From Variovorax sp. WS11 (GTDB lineage Bacteria; Pseudomonadota; Gammaproteobacteria; Burkholderiales; Burkholderiaceae_C): 64,000 bases of DNA. Both the position numbers and the translations under genes were made by a program. The first letter of the stretch is position 1; each line of letters begins with the position of its first letter. This document shows positions 41,857-50,153 of the stretch, piece after piece. The stretch is taken from assembly GCF_010499245.1 (NCBI RefSeq), contig NZ_JAAGOW010000001.1:2790001-2854000 (forward strand). The letters are read 5' to 3'. The notes under the pieces were generated by a model. It did no database searches. It was given only the letters and a program-made list of their open reading frames with translations, and had not been told where the DNA came from.

Positions 41857-42606
41857 TCAGGCGAGCAGCAGCCAGGCGAACCAGCTGCCGACGGCGAGCA
41901 GCAGCAGCGAGACGAAGCGCTGCAGCTGCCGCATGTCGAGCCCGGCGGCCGCGCGCTGCCCGGCGAGGGAGCCTGCCAGCATCAGCAGGCCGCACAGCGC
42001 CGCCAGCCGCAGGTCGAGGCGACCTTCGACCGCATGCACCGCACTGCTGGCCAGGGCCACGGGCAGCTGCACGGCCTGCGCGGCCATCACGGCAAAGCCG
42101 ACCGGCTGGCGCAGCAGCATCAACAGCGGCAGCACCAGCACCGGGCCTCCGGTGCCCGTGAGCGCGGAGCCGAGTCCGACCGCCACGCCGAGCGCGAGCA
42201 GCAGCGGCGTGCCGAGCGGCGCGGCGGGGGCCGGCGCCGCGGCCGCGGCGCTCAGGCCGCGCCAGCCCGAGAACAGCACCAGCAGGGTCACGCCCGTCAT
42301 CAGCGCGGCGGCGGGCAGCCAGCGCACCAGCAGCGCACCGGCGCCCGCACCCGCGAGCGCCCCGGCCAGCAAGGGGATGCAGCGCGCCGCCTCCGCGCGC
42401 TCGCGCAAGAGCGGGCGCAGCGCCACCAGCGCCGGCAGCGCGAAGCCCAGCGAGGCCGCGGCGATCGCCTGCGGCAGCGGCACTTCGCCCAACTTGGTCA
42501 GCACCGGCACCAGCAGCACGCCGCCGATGCCGCTGGCGCCGATCAGCCCGCCGGCCAGCAGCACGGCCGGCAGCACGATCCAGGCGCTGGCAAGCGACAT
42601 CAGCAT
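41857..42606 (-). CDS. TauE/SafE family sulfite/organic-acid exporter
   Basis: This 249-residue membrane protein has about eight hydrophobic segments and the two repeated family motifs (GGLIGASGIGGVLLVPVLTK and GLGSALTGTGGPVLVLPLL). Members export sulfite, sulfoacetate or other organic anions. It lies between the Bug binding protein (18-bp gap) and the amidohydrolase (19-bp gap), so all three probably share a transcript. In this setting it could remove a product of amidohydrolase metabolism or serve as the permease for the Bug protein. Confidence 0.88.
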   Translation of the reverse strand: MLMSLASAWIVLPAVLLAGGLIGASGIGGVLLVPVLTKLGEVPLPQAIAAASLGFALPALVALRPLLRERAEAARCIPLLAGALAGAGAGALLVRWLPAAALMTGVTLLVLFSGWRGLSAAAAAPAPAAPLGTPLLLALGVAVGLGSALTGTGGPVLVLPLLMLLRQPVGFAVMAAQAVQLPVALASSAVHAVEGRLDLRLAALCGLLMLAGSLAGQRAAAGLDMRQLQRFVSLLLLAVGSWFAWLLLA

Positions 42607-42624
42607 GGGCGCGCTCCCTCTTCC

Positions 42625-43614
42625 TTACTCGACCTTGATGCCGGCGGTTTGAACCACGTCGGCGATGGTCTTGCGCTCCTTCGCCAGGTAGTCGGCGAAG
42701 GCGGGGCCGGCGATCAGCTGCGGCTTGACGGCGATGTCGGCGAGCTTGCGCGCGATCTCCGGGTCCTTGAGCGTCGCGTCGAGCGCGCTGACCCACGCCG
42801 AGATCACGGTGGCCGGCGTGCCGGCGGGGGCGAGCACGCCGAGCCAGGCGTCCATTTCCAGGCCCTTGAGCTCGGGCGTCTCGCCCAGTGCGGGGATGGC
42901 CGGCGCACTGGGCGAACGGGCCACGGAGGTGACGCCGAAGGCGCGCACCTTGCCGTCCTTCACGAAGGGTTGCGCCAGCGACAGCGGCAGCACCGCGAGG
43001 TCGACCTGGCCGCCCGCCACATCCGTCAGCACCTGCGGGCCCGACTTGTACGGCACGTGCATCAGGTCGATGCCGGCGCGCTGCTTGAACATCTCGGCCG
43101 TGATATGCAGCGAGGTGCCCACGCCGTCGGTGCCGAAGTTGAGCTTGCCGGGCTGCGCCTTCGCCAGCTGGATCAGCTCGGCCGTGGTGCGCGCGGGCAG
43201 GGCGGTCTTGCCGATCAGCACGAAGGGCGAGGTGCCCACGGTGGCCACCGGCACGAAGTCCTTGAAGCTGTCGTAGCGCACCGCCGAAGGCGCCACCAGC
43301 GGCGCCACGTTGAGCGGGCTGGCCACCGCGAACAGCAGCGTGTAGCCATCGGCCGGCGCACGCGCCGCCTTCTGCGTGCCGATGGTGCCGGCCGCGCCGG
43401 CCACGTTCTCGATCACCACCGGCTGCTTCAACTGCTCACCCAGCTTGGCGGTGAGCAGGCGCGCCGTCGCATCGACGCCACCGCCCGCGCTGAACGGCAC
43501 AATCAGCGTGATCGGCTTGGCGGGATAGCCCTGGGCCTGGGCGGCGGCGACGCTGGCACCGAGGGCCAGCGCGGCGGCGGTGGAATGGAAGAAGAAGGCT
43601 CGGGCTGCGGACAT
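42625..43614 (-). CDS. Bug-family solute-binding protein
   Basis: The 329-residue periplasmic protein has a signal peptide (FFFHSTAAALALGASVAAAQ) and Bug motifs: ITLIVPFSAGGGVDATARLL, ENVAGAAGTIGTQKAARAPA and KLNFGTDGVGTSLHITAEMF. Compared with the Bug at 29064 the ligand loops differ, so the two bind different molecules. It is the first gene of the operon with TauE/SafE and amidohydrolase. The divergent GntR gene and its operator-like repeats lie immediately upstream. Confidence 0.91.
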   Translation of the reverse strand: MSAARAFFFHSTAAALALGASVAAAQAQGYPAKPITLIVPFSAGGGVDATARLLTAKLGEQLKQPVVIENVAGAAGTIGTQKAARAPADGYTLLFAVASPLNVAPLVAPSAVRYDSFKDFVPVATVGTSPFVLIGKTALPARTTAELIQLAKAQPGKLNFGTDGVGTSLHITAEMFKQRAGIDLMHVPYKSGPQVLTDVAGGQVDLAVLPLSLAQPFVKDGKVRAFGVTSVARSPSAPAIPALGETPELKGLEMDAWLGVLAPAGTPATVISAWVSALDATLKDPEIARKLADIAVKPQLIAGPAFADYLAKERKTIADVVQTAGIKVE

Positions 43615-43674
43615 GGTCGATTTCCTCGGTCGGTGAATGAACGGAAAAGAAGCACCCTGGCGGTGCCGAATCTA

Positions 43675-43698
43675 CTTGTTATGACAAGTTATGACAAG
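43675..43698. promoter_or_regulatory. GntR operator-like repeats
   Basis: CTTGT-TATG-ACAAG is an exact inverted repeat at 43675-43688, and the decamer TTATGACAAG is then repeated directly at 43679-43688 and 43689-43698. It sits between the divergent GntR and Bug genes. The spacing resembles the short dyads bound by HutC-type GntR proteins. It overlaps the most upstream possible GntR start (43691), arguing for a downstream start. Confidence 0.68.
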
Positions 43699-43738
43699 CG
43701 ACGCAAGTCGCATGCCAGCGTTGGCGATGGGGCCATCC

Positions 43739-44458
43739 ATGGCTGAGCTCCCGCAGTCGCTGCATGCGCAGCTGCGCGACGCCTTGCGCGCGCGCATCCT
43801 CGACGGCGAGCTGGCGCCGGGGGCAAAGCTGCCTTCCGAATCCGAGCTGACGGCGGCGCACGGCGTCAGCCGCATCACCGTGCGGCAGGCGCTGGGCGCG
43901 CTGCAGGCCGAGGGGCTGATCGTCAAGCTGCACGGAAAGGGGGCCTTCGTGTCCCATTCGAAGGCGGCCCAGAGCCTCAACCGGCTGCAGGGACTCAACG
44001 AGGCGCTTTCGCTGGAGCAGCACGCCGTCAGCAGCAAGCGGCTGGCCTGGCGCGAAGTGAAGGCGCCGGCCGCGGTGGCGCGGCAGCTGCAGCTGCCGGC
44101 GGGAGAGACGGTGTACCACCTGCAGACGCTGCGCTACCTGGACCGCGAGCCCTTGTCGGTCAACAGCTCCTACCTGCCACGCTTCCTGGGCGAGCGGCTG
44201 GCACGCGTGGACTTCTCGCAGCGCGACCTGATCGAGGTCTTCGAGCATGAGGGCGGCCTGGAGATCGGTGAGGCCCAGCTCGAGATCGGCGCCGGCCTGG
44301 CGAAGCCGCAGGAGGCGAAGCTGCTGCAGCTCGAGCCCGGCGCGCCGGTGCTGCAGGTGGAGCGCCTGCTGCACCTGGCCGGCGGCGGCCCGGTGCATCT
44401 GGAGACTGCTGTCTACCGCGCCGACACCTTCCGCTACAAGCTCAGCCTCCGGCGCTGA
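43739..44458 (+). CDS. GntR/HutC family regulator with UTRA domain
   Basis: The protein has an N-terminal winged helix (LHAQLRDALRARILDGELAP, TAAHGVSRITVRQALGALQA) and a C-terminal UTRA ligand domain (VYHLQTLRYLDREPLSVNSS). The start at 43739 (MAELPQSLHAQL) gives 239 residues; an ATG at 43691 would add 16 residues and place the start inside the operator-like repeats. It is divergent from the Bug-TauE-amidohydrolase operon and probably represses it until the imported compound or its product binds. Confidence 0.9.
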   Translation: MAELPQSLHAQLRDALRARILDGELAPGAKLPSESELTAAHGVSRITVRQALGALQAEGLIVKLHGKGAFVSHSKAAQSLNRLQGLNEALSLEQHAVSSKRLAWREVKAPAAVARQLQLPAGETVYHLQTLRYLDREPLSVNSSYLPRFLGERLARVDFSQRDLIEVFEHEGGLEIGEAQLEIGAGLAKPQEAKLLQLEPGAPVLQVERLLHLAGGGPVHLETAVYRADTFRYKLSLRR

Positions 44459-44468
44459 GCGAGCGCGA

Positions 44469-44978
44469 CTACAGCGGGTGCTCGGTGTAGAAGCGCCCGC
44501 CGTGGAACAGCAGCGGCGAGGCGCCCGTTCTGTGCGTGCAGCGCTCGACCTCGCCGACGAAGATCACGTGGTCGCCCTCGTCGTAGCGGCTGCGGTTGAA
44601 GCACTCGAAGGTCGCGGCCGCGCCCGCCAGCACCGGCGCGCCGCCCACGCCCTCGATGAAGTCGACATCGGCCCAGCGGTCCACGCCCTTTGTGGCGAAG
44701 CGCTCGGCCAAGTCCTTCTGGTCGGCAGCCAGGATGTTGATCGCGTAGTGCGAGCCGGTGCTGAGCGCCGCCATCGAGGCCGCACTGCGCGCGAGGCTCC
44801 ACAGCACCAGGGGCGGAGCCAGCGACACGGAGTTGAAGGAGTTGGCGGTGAGCCCGACCAGCCGTCCGTTGGCCGCGCGCGCCGTGACGATGGTCACGCC
44901 GGTCGCGAACATGCCCAGGGCATCGCGGAATTCGTCGGTCGTGAAGGAGGGCGGTGTCGCCTGGGCGGGAGCGGTCAC
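44469..44978 (-). CDS. Flavin reductase family protein
   Basis: The ~169-residue protein has the flavin reductase/HpaC-like split-barrel fold: FRDALGMFATGVTIVTARAA at the start, VGLTANSFNSVSLAPPLVLW in the FMN-binding loop, and the C-terminal GRFYTEHPL. Such proteins supply reduced flavin to two-component monooxygenases, but no oxygenase partner is next to it. The start is uncertain: GTG 44978 is chosen, with GTG 45017 the alternative, and there is no in-frame ATG near. It follows the SpmAB-like gene on the same strand. Confidence 0.87.
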   Translation of the reverse strand: MTAPAQATPPSFTTDEFRDALGMFATGVTIVTARAANGRLVGLTANSFNSVSLAPPLVLWSLARSAASMAALSTGSHYAINILAADQKDLAERFATKGVDRWADVDFIEGVGGAPVLAGAAATFECFNRSRYDEGDHVIFVGEVERCTHRTGASPLLFHGGRFYTEHPL

Positions 44979-45064
44979 GGGGAAGCTGGGAAGTGAGGGG
45001 CTATTCTGGCCGATCACCCCGCGCGCCGCTGTCGCGCGGGGTCGCGTGGCCTGCAAAAGGCCGC

Positions 45065-46294
45065 TCAGCCGAAGAACCAGTAGCCCACGCCGATCGCGCC
45101 CAGCACGCCGGCCAGCTCGGCGAGCAGGGCGCAGCCCACCGCATGCCGCGCGCGCTGGATGCCGACCGCGCCGAAGTAGACGGCCAGCACGTAGAAGGTG
45201 GTCTCGGTGCTGCCCTGGATGGTGGCCGCGACCTGTGCCGCGAAGCTGTCGACGCCGTGGCTCTGCATCGTCTCGATCAGCATCGCGCGCGCGGCACTGC
45301 CGGAGAAGGGCTTGACCAGCGCGGTGGGCAGGGCGTCGACGAAGCGCGCGTCCCACCCCGTCAGGCCGACGGCCCAGCGGATGCCTGAGAGCACCATGTC
45401 CAGTGCGCCCGAAGCCCGCAGCACGCCGACCGCGCACAGCATCGCCACCAGGTAGGGCAGCAGGTTCTTCGCGACGTCGAAGCCTTCCTTGGCGCCCTCG
45501 ACGAAGCACTCGTAGACCTTCACGCGCCGCAGCGCACCGGCCAGCAGGAAGACGAGCACGATGCCGAACAACGTGAGGTTGCCCAGCAGCGAGGAGAGCG
45601 AGGCCAGCGCCGCGGCCGAGAGCATGGCGAGCAGCGCGATGAAGCCGGCGAGCAGCAGGGCGCCCGGCAGCAGGTAGGCGAGCACGACCGGGTCCCACAG
45701 CCTGAGCCGCTGCATGAAAGCCACCGAGAGCAGCCCCACCAGCGTGGAGCAGCTGGTCGCCAGCAGGATCGGCAGGAACACCAGCGTCGGATCGGCCGCG
45801 CCCTGCTGCGCCCGGTACATGAAGATGGTGACGGGCAGCAGCGTGAGGGAGGACGCGTTGAGCACCAGGAATAGGATCTGCGCATTGCTGGCCGTGGTCG
45901 CGCTGGGGTTGAGGCTCTGCAGCTCGCGCATCGCCTTCAGCCCGATGGGCGTGGCCGCGTTGTCCAGCCCCAGGGCATTGGCCGCGAAGTTCATGGTGAT
46001 GAGGCCCAGCGCCGGATGGCCTGCGGGCACTTCGGGCATGAGGCGCCGGAACAAGGGGCCGAGCAGCCGCGCGAGCCCGGCCACCAGCCCCGCCGCCTCG
46101 GCGATGCGCAGGAACCCCAGCCACAGAGTGAGCGTGCCGAAGAGCAGCACCATCACCTCGACCGAGAGCTTGGCCATGGCGAACAGGCTCTCGACCAAGG
46201 CGGCGAACACCGCGGCATCGCCGCCGATCAGCCAGCGCGAGAACGCAGCCAGTGCTGCCGCCAGAAAAAAACCGAGCCACAAGCCGTTGAGCAC
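45065..46294 (-). CDS. SpmA-SpmB fusion-like nucleoside recognition (Gate) membrane protein
   Basis: The 409-residue membrane protein contains two Gate/nucleoside-recognition halves, corresponding to spore maturation proteins A and B joined in one chain. The N-half has NAANALGLDNAATPIGLKAM-type sequence (MNFAANALGLDNAATPIG) and the C-half reads VDALPTALVKPFSGSAARAM then IQGSTETTFYVLAVYFG. In non-sporing bacteria the function is unknown; transport is suspected. The start is GTG at 46294 (VLNGLWLGFF), since no ATG lies before the first helix. The PhoD gene is divergent. Confidence 0.88.
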   Translation of the reverse strand: MLNGLWLGFFLAAALAAFSRWLIGGDAAVFAALVESLFAMAKLSVEVMVLLFGTLTLWLGFLRIAEAAGLVAGLARLLGPLFRRLMPEVPAGHPALGLITMNFAANALGLDNAATPIGLKAMRELQSLNPSATTASNAQILFLVLNASSLTLLPVTIFMYRAQQGAADPTLVFLPILLATSCSTLVGLLSVAFMQRLRLWDPVVLAYLLPGALLLAGFIALLAMLSAAALASLSSLLGNLTLFGIVLVFLLAGALRRVKVYECFVEGAKEGFDVAKNLLPYLVAMLCAVGVLRASGALDMVLSGIRWAVGLTGWDARFVDALPTALVKPFSGSAARAMLIETMQSHGVDSFAAQVAATIQGSTETTFYVLAVYFGAVGIQRARHAVGCALLAELAGVLGAIGVGYWFFG

Positions 46295-46390
46295 GCGTAT
46301 CCCTTGCTGCCGCTGTCCTTCGAAGATGCGCGCGATCATAGGCGGCTGGTGTTGCCCTGGCTGGGCGAGGAACTGCTGTAGAAAAGACCC

Positions 46391-47932
46391 ATGGACTTTC
46401 GCCGTCGAGACCTCAACCGTGCCGCGCTGTGGCTCGCCCTGTGCGGGTGGTCGGCGGTGCGCCCGCTGCACGCGCAGCCGGCGCCGCGCTGGCGCTCGAA
46501 TCCCTTCACCCTCGGCGTCGCCAGCGGGCAGCCGCGGCACGACAGCGTCGTGCTCTGGACCCGGCTGGCTGCAGAGAACGAGCCGGGCCTCGAAGGCCTT
46601 CAGCGCTGCGCCGTGCGCTACGAGATCTTCGGCGATGCCGAGCTCAAGCGGCCGGTGGCGCAGGGCGAGGTGCAGGCCGAAGCCGCGCGTGCCTTCAGCG
46701 TGCACGTCCATGCGCAGGGCCTGGCGCCGCAGCGCGAGTATTGGTATCGCTTCCAGTGCGGCGATGCGCAGAGCCCGGTAGGCCGCACGCGCACGGCCCC
46801 CGCCCCGGATGCGGCGGTGGCGCGCTTGCGCTTCGCGCTCGGGGCCTGCCAGAACTACGAGCATGGCTTTTACGCGGCACATCGCGAGATCGCGGGGCGC
46901 GAGCTCGACTTCGTGCTGTTCGCCGGCGACTACATCTACGAAGGCAGCAGCCGGACCCCAGAGCTGCGCCGGCACGACGCGCCCATCCCGACGACGCTGG
47001 AGGGCTACCGCGCGCGCCATGCGCTCTACAAGCGCGATGCCGACCTGCAGGCCGCACATGCGGCGCACCCGTGGATCCTGACCTGGGACGACCACGAGGT
47101 GGTCAACGACTATGCGAACGACCGCGACCCGGCCTACACCGAACCCGGCCTCTTCCTGCAGCGCCGCGCCGCGGCCTACCGCGCCTACTTCGAGCACATG
47201 CCATTGCTGCTGCCGCCGCAAGGCGCAGCGATGCGCATCCACGATCGCTTCGCCTGGGGAAGGCTGGCCGAGCTCTGGACCCTGGATTGCCGCCAATACC
47301 GCAGCCACCATGCCTGCCCGGATCCGGCGCATGACTGGGGCCGTCTGGTGATCGGCTGCGAGGCGCTGGGGAACCCGTCGCGCACCATGCTCGGCGCCGA
47401 GCAGTCACGCTGGCTGGCCCAGGGCCTGGCCGCCTCCGACCGGCAGTGGAAGCTGATGGGCCAGTCCACGCAGATGAGCCCGACCAGCCTCGAGGCGCCG
47501 CGCGGCCGCCAGTTCTGGACCGACGGCTGGGACGGCTATCCCGAGGCGCGCCGCCAACTGCTGCAGGGCATCGCCGACGCGGGCCTGCGCGACGTGGTGG
47601 TGCTGGGGGGCGATGTGCACCGGTACGTCGCGGCGGACCTGCGCGTGGTGCCCAACGACACCGCGTCGCCGGTGGTCGCGAGCGAGTTCGTCGGCGGCTC
47701 GATCAGCTCGCGCGGCGCCAGCCGGACTTCGATGGATTGGTTGCGGCAAGACAATCCCGACGTGCGCCATGCGCGCGGCGACGAGCGCGGCTATGCCTTG
47801 ATCGAGGCCACGCAGAAGTCCCTGCACTGCGAGTTCCGCGCGACCGCGCATCCTGTGGTGGCCGATGCGCGCTTCCACACCCAGGCGCGTTTCGTGGTCG
47901 AGGCTGGCCGTGCCGGCGTGAAGCCGGCCTGA
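46391..47932 (+). CDS. phoD: Alkaline phosphatase D family protein (PhoD-like)
   Basis: The 513-residue predicted exported phosphodiesterase/phosphatase has an N-terminus with a twin-arginine-like FRRRDLNRAALWLAL and cleavage near LHAQ. It has the PhoD N-domain (FTLGVASGQPRHDSVVLWTR) and a metallophosphatase core with FAGDYIYEG, TWDDHEVVNDYAND and VVVLGGDVHRYVAADL for the Fe/Ca centre. PhoD enzymes release phosphate from mono- and diesters in the periplasm or outside. No Pho box could be identified by eye. It converges on a cytoplasmic metallophosphoesterase gene. Confidence 0.92.
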   Translation: MDFRRRDLNRAALWLALCGWSAVRPLHAQPAPRWRSNPFTLGVASGQPRHDSVVLWTRLAAENEPGLEGLQRCAVRYEIFGDAELKRPVAQGEVQAEAARAFSVHVHAQGLAPQREYWYRFQCGDAQSPVGRTRTAPAPDAAVARLRFALGACQNYEHGFYAAHREIAGRELDFVLFAGDYIYEGSSRTPELRRHDAPIPTTLEGYRARHALYKRDADLQAAHAAHPWILTWDDHEVVNDYANDRDPAYTEPGLFLQRRAAAYRAYFEHMPLLLPPQGAAMRIHDRFAWGRLAELWTLDCRQYRSHHACPDPAHDWGRLVIGCEALGNPSRTMLGAEQSRWLAQGLAASDRQWKLMGQSTQMSPTSLEAPRGRQFWTDGWDGYPEARRQLLQGIADAGLRDVVVLGGDVHRYVAADLRVVPNDTASPVVASEFVGGSISSRGASRTSMDWLRQDNPDVRHARGDERGYALIEATQKSLHCEFRATAHPVVADARFHTQARFVVEAGRAGVKPA

Positions 47933-47942
47933 GGCCAGACGC

Positions 47943-48773
47943 TCAGGCGGCGCGGTCCGGCCGCCTCGGCGGCACCTCGATGAGCAAGTCGGGCCTGAAG
48001 CCCTCCTGCTCGCCCTTGCCCACATAGCCCAACGGGTTCGCCACCACCCGGCACCCGTCCTTCACATAGTCGAAGGCGCAATGAAGATGGCCGTGCAGCC
48101 ACAGGTCGGCCCGGGGCAGCAGTTCGTCGAGCGAGTTGCAGAAACCCGCGGTGCCGGGGCTCAGCCCGTAGCGCGGATCGGCGCTGGCCATCGTCGGCGC
48201 GAAGTGCGTGATGGCCACGGTGGGGCCATCGAAGTCTTCGGCCAATGCCTTTCGCAGCCACGCCTGACACGTCAGTGAGTGCTCTCTCAGAGGCTCGGCG
48301 AGGAAGACTTCGCCGGCCCGCAGGGTCACTGCTTTCTCCAGATAGAAGTTGGCGGCGCGCATGGCCTTGCCGCGCTTGCGCAGTGCCTCCGTCATGCTGT
48401 CGCCGGGCTCGACCAGGGCATCGAAGTCGGCCCACAGGGTGGTGCCGACGAAGCGGACGCCACCGATGACACGGGTTTCGCGCTCCAGCCACTGGATGTC
48501 GAGCACCTCGCAGAGCGTGCGCAGGCGCTCGTGCGTCTGGTCGAAGTCGGCGTTGTCGTACTCGTGGTTGCCCGGCACGTAGAGCACCGGGGTCGGCCAG
48601 CCATGGCGCGGGGAAAAGCGGGTGAGGCCGAAATCGGGCTCGATGAGGCGGGATCCCGCCTGATAAGACCCGATATCCCCGGCAAGGACCAGCAGGTCGG
48701 CACCCGCCGCCGGCGAGATCCGAAACTGCGGGTGCACTTCCAGGTGCAGATCCGAGAGCAGCTGGAGCTTCAT
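47943..48773 (-). CDS. Calcineurin-like metallophosphoesterase
   Basis: The 276-residue enzyme keeps all metal motifs in order: SDLHLEVHP, LVLAGDIGSY, VPGNHEYDN, VAITHFAPT and LHGHLHCAFD. There is no signal peptide, so it is cytoplasmic. The 'HLxxxxxH' spacing and size match small single-domain phosphoesterases with unknown substrates (cyclic nucleotides or phosphodiesters). It lies tail-to-tail with PhoD (10-bp gap). The 15-bp palindrome ATGCGCG-A-CGCGCAT at 48800-48814 lies 26 bp upstream of its start. Confidence 0.9.
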   Translation of the reverse strand: MKLQLLSDLHLEVHPQFRISPAAGADLLVLAGDIGSYQAGSRLIEPDFGLTRFSPRHGWPTPVLYVPGNHEYDNADFDQTHERLRTLCEVLDIQWLERETRVIGGVRFVGTTLWADFDALVEPGDSMTEALRKRGKAMRAANFYLEKAVTLRAGEVFLAEPLREHSLTCQAWLRKALAEDFDGPTVAITHFAPTMASADPRYGLSPGTAGFCNSLDELLPRADLWLHGHLHCAFDYVKDGCRVVANPLGYVGKGEQEGFRPDLLIEVPPRRPDRAA

Positions 48774-48799
48774 GCCGGCCAGTCTAGGCGAATATCCCT

Positions 48800-48814
48800 A
48801 TGCGCGACGCGCAT
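48800..48814. promoter_or_regulatory. Perfect 15-bp palindrome in divergent promoter region
   Basis: ATGCGCG-A-CGCGCAT is an exact 7-1-7 dyad between the metallophosphoesterase gene (minus) and the small ORF at 48899 (plus). It is a possible operator. No regulator is obviously linked to it. Confidence 0.5.
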
Positions 48815-48830
48815 AACCCGAGGCTGGAAA

Positions 48831-48850
48831 TACTGGGGAAAACCCTTAAT
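48831..48850 (+). promoter_or_regulatory. Shared promoter-like motif, copy 1
   Basis: TACTGGGGAAAACCCTTAAT ends 49 bases before the ATG at 48899. A near copy lies at 50087-50105, also 49 bases before a start codon. The matching distance suggests a common promoter or activator site, TAAT being a possible -10 core. Confidence 0.6.
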
Positions 48851-48898
48851 CTTGGTTTCATCATCACTCCAGCGCGGGCTATGGGCCGCGCAAGCTTC

Positions 48899-49072
48899 AT
48901 GTTCAGCCTTTTTGCCCAGGTGGCACGCCTGTTCCGTTCCAAGACCCTCGAAGTCCCTGCCAGCCCCGCCGCGGCCCTGATGGAAAGCGCCGATTCCCGC
49001 GCCGGCATGAATGCCCATCAAGCCCAGGAACTGCGCGCCGCCGCCAGCGCCTGGCTCAGCGTCGTCCGCTAA
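48899..49072 (+). CDS. Small hypothetical protein, 57 aa
   Basis: The product starts MFSLFAQVARLFRSKTLEVP and ends in a short helix, AHQAQELRAAASAWLSVVR. I do not recognise the family. The N-terminus is weakly amphipathic and could bind a membrane. The call rests on the promoter-like motif placed 49 bases before this ATG, exactly as for the gene at 50154. There is no strong ribosome-binding site, and an in-frame ATG at 48881 is an alternative. The stop overlaps the stop of the convergent LysR gene. Confidence 0.5.
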   Translation: MFSLFAQVARLFRSKTLEVPASPAAALMESADSRAGMNAHQAQELRAAASAWLSVVR

Positions 49073-50046
49073 ACCAGGCCGCCCGGCGCGCCGGCAAAGG
49101 CTGCCCTCGCGGAGCGCAACAGCGCCTGCCGCAACCATCCATGGGCGTGACCGTGCTGCGCCCGGCGGTGCCAGATGGCGTCCACGTGCACCAGCGGCTG
49201 CTGGAACGGCACCTCGCGCAGGACCAGTTGCTCGTCGATCCCCGTGACCTTGACGAAATGGCGGGGCAGCACCGTCAGCAGGTCTGAATTGGCCACCACG
49301 CGGCCGGCCGTGAAGAACTGGTTGACGGTGACCACGACGCGCCGCTCCCGCCCCAGCGCGCCCAGCGTCTGGTCAATGAAGCCGTAGGGCCGGCCCGAGA
49401 AGCTCACCAGCAGGTGTCGCGCGGCGCAGAAAGCGTCGAGCGTCAGCGCCTGATCCGCCAGCGGATGGCCGCGCCGCATCACGCAGACATATTCGCCGAC
49501 GTAGAGGCGTTGCGTCTCGAAGGGCAGCAGGGCGGCATCGGACTGGCCGCGCGCGGCCAGGTTGGCGACGACGGCCGGAAAGTAGCCGATCGCCATGTCG
49601 ACCTCCTCGCTCTCGAGCAGCCGCCGGGGGTCGCGGGTGGTCAGCGGCAGCACGCGCAGCGAGATCGCCGGCGCCTCTTCCTCGACGATCCTGACAAGGC
49701 CGGGTATCAGCTCGGCCGCCGTCGCATCGGCCATGGCAAGAACGAAGGTGTCGTCGGCGACCGCAGCATCGAATTCGCCCGGCGCCAGCGAGTGCTGCAG
49801 TTGCCGCAGGGCATCGCGCACAGTCGGCCACAGCGCCAGCGCCCGGGGTGTGGGCTCGACCCCCGCGCCGGAGCGGCGCACCAGCTCGTCGCCGAGCGTC
49901 TCGCGCAGCCGGCGCAGGGAATTGCTCACGGCCGGCTGGGTGATCGAGAGGTTGCGCGCCGCCCGCGTGAGGTTGCGCTCCGCCATCACCTCGTCGAAGA
50001 CGCGCAGGAGGTTGAGATCCAGCGTGCGAAAGTTGACATCTATCAT
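49069..50046 (-). CDS. LysR family transcriptional regulator (NodD/LinR-like)
   Basis: The 325-residue regulator has an N-terminal DNA-binding domain FRTLDLNLLRVFDEVMAERN with LSITQPAVSNSLRRLRETLG, as in the NodD/LinR/NahR branch, and an effector domain typical of aromatic- or diverse-ligand LysRs. An exact 7-6-7 inverted repeat (50041-50060) covers its start codon, implying autoregulation. The divergent gene encodes a two-helix membrane protein, which may be the target. No catabolic operon is adjacent. Confidence 0.92.
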   Translation of the reverse strand: MIDVNFRTLDLNLLRVFDEVMAERNLTRAARNLSITQPAVSNSLRRLRETLGDELVRRSGAGVEPTPRALALWPTVRDALRQLQHSLAPGEFDAAVADDTFVLAMADATAAELIPGLVRIVEEEAPAISLRVLPLTTRDPRRLLESEEVDMAIGYFPAVVANLAARGQSDAALLPFETQRLYVGEYVCVMRRGHPLADQALTLDAFCAARHLLVSFSGRPYGFIDQTLGALGRERRVVVTVNQFFTAGRVVANSDLLTVLPRHFVKVTGIDEQLVLREVPFQQPLVHVDAIWHRRAQHGHAHGWLRQALLRSARAAFAGAPGGLV

Positions 50047-50068
50047 TGCTGTGAATGATAGACATCAT
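50041..50068. promoter_or_regulatory. Overlapping inverted repeats at the LysR start
   Basis: TATCATT-GCTGTG-AATGATA (50041-50060) is an exact dyad that includes the LysR ATG (50046-50044). ATGAT-AGAC-ATCAT (50055-50068) overlaps it and extends upstream. Together they give three similar half-sites, as expected for a LysR tetramer site. Confidence 0.68.
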
Positions 50069-50086
50069 GAAGCTTAAGTAGAAAAG

Positions 50087-50105
50087 TACTAGGGAAACCA
50101 CTAAT
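50087..50105 (+). promoter_or_regulatory. Shared promoter-like motif, copy 2
   Basis: TACTAGGGAAACCACTAAT aligns with 48831-48850 with one gap and three mismatches. It ends 49 bases before the ATG of the membrane protein gene at 50154, the same distance as copy 1. Confidence 0.6.
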
Positions 50106-50153
50106 ATCACTGCATCGGTATCAGCCACTCGTCGTCCTAGGAGGGACTTCACC

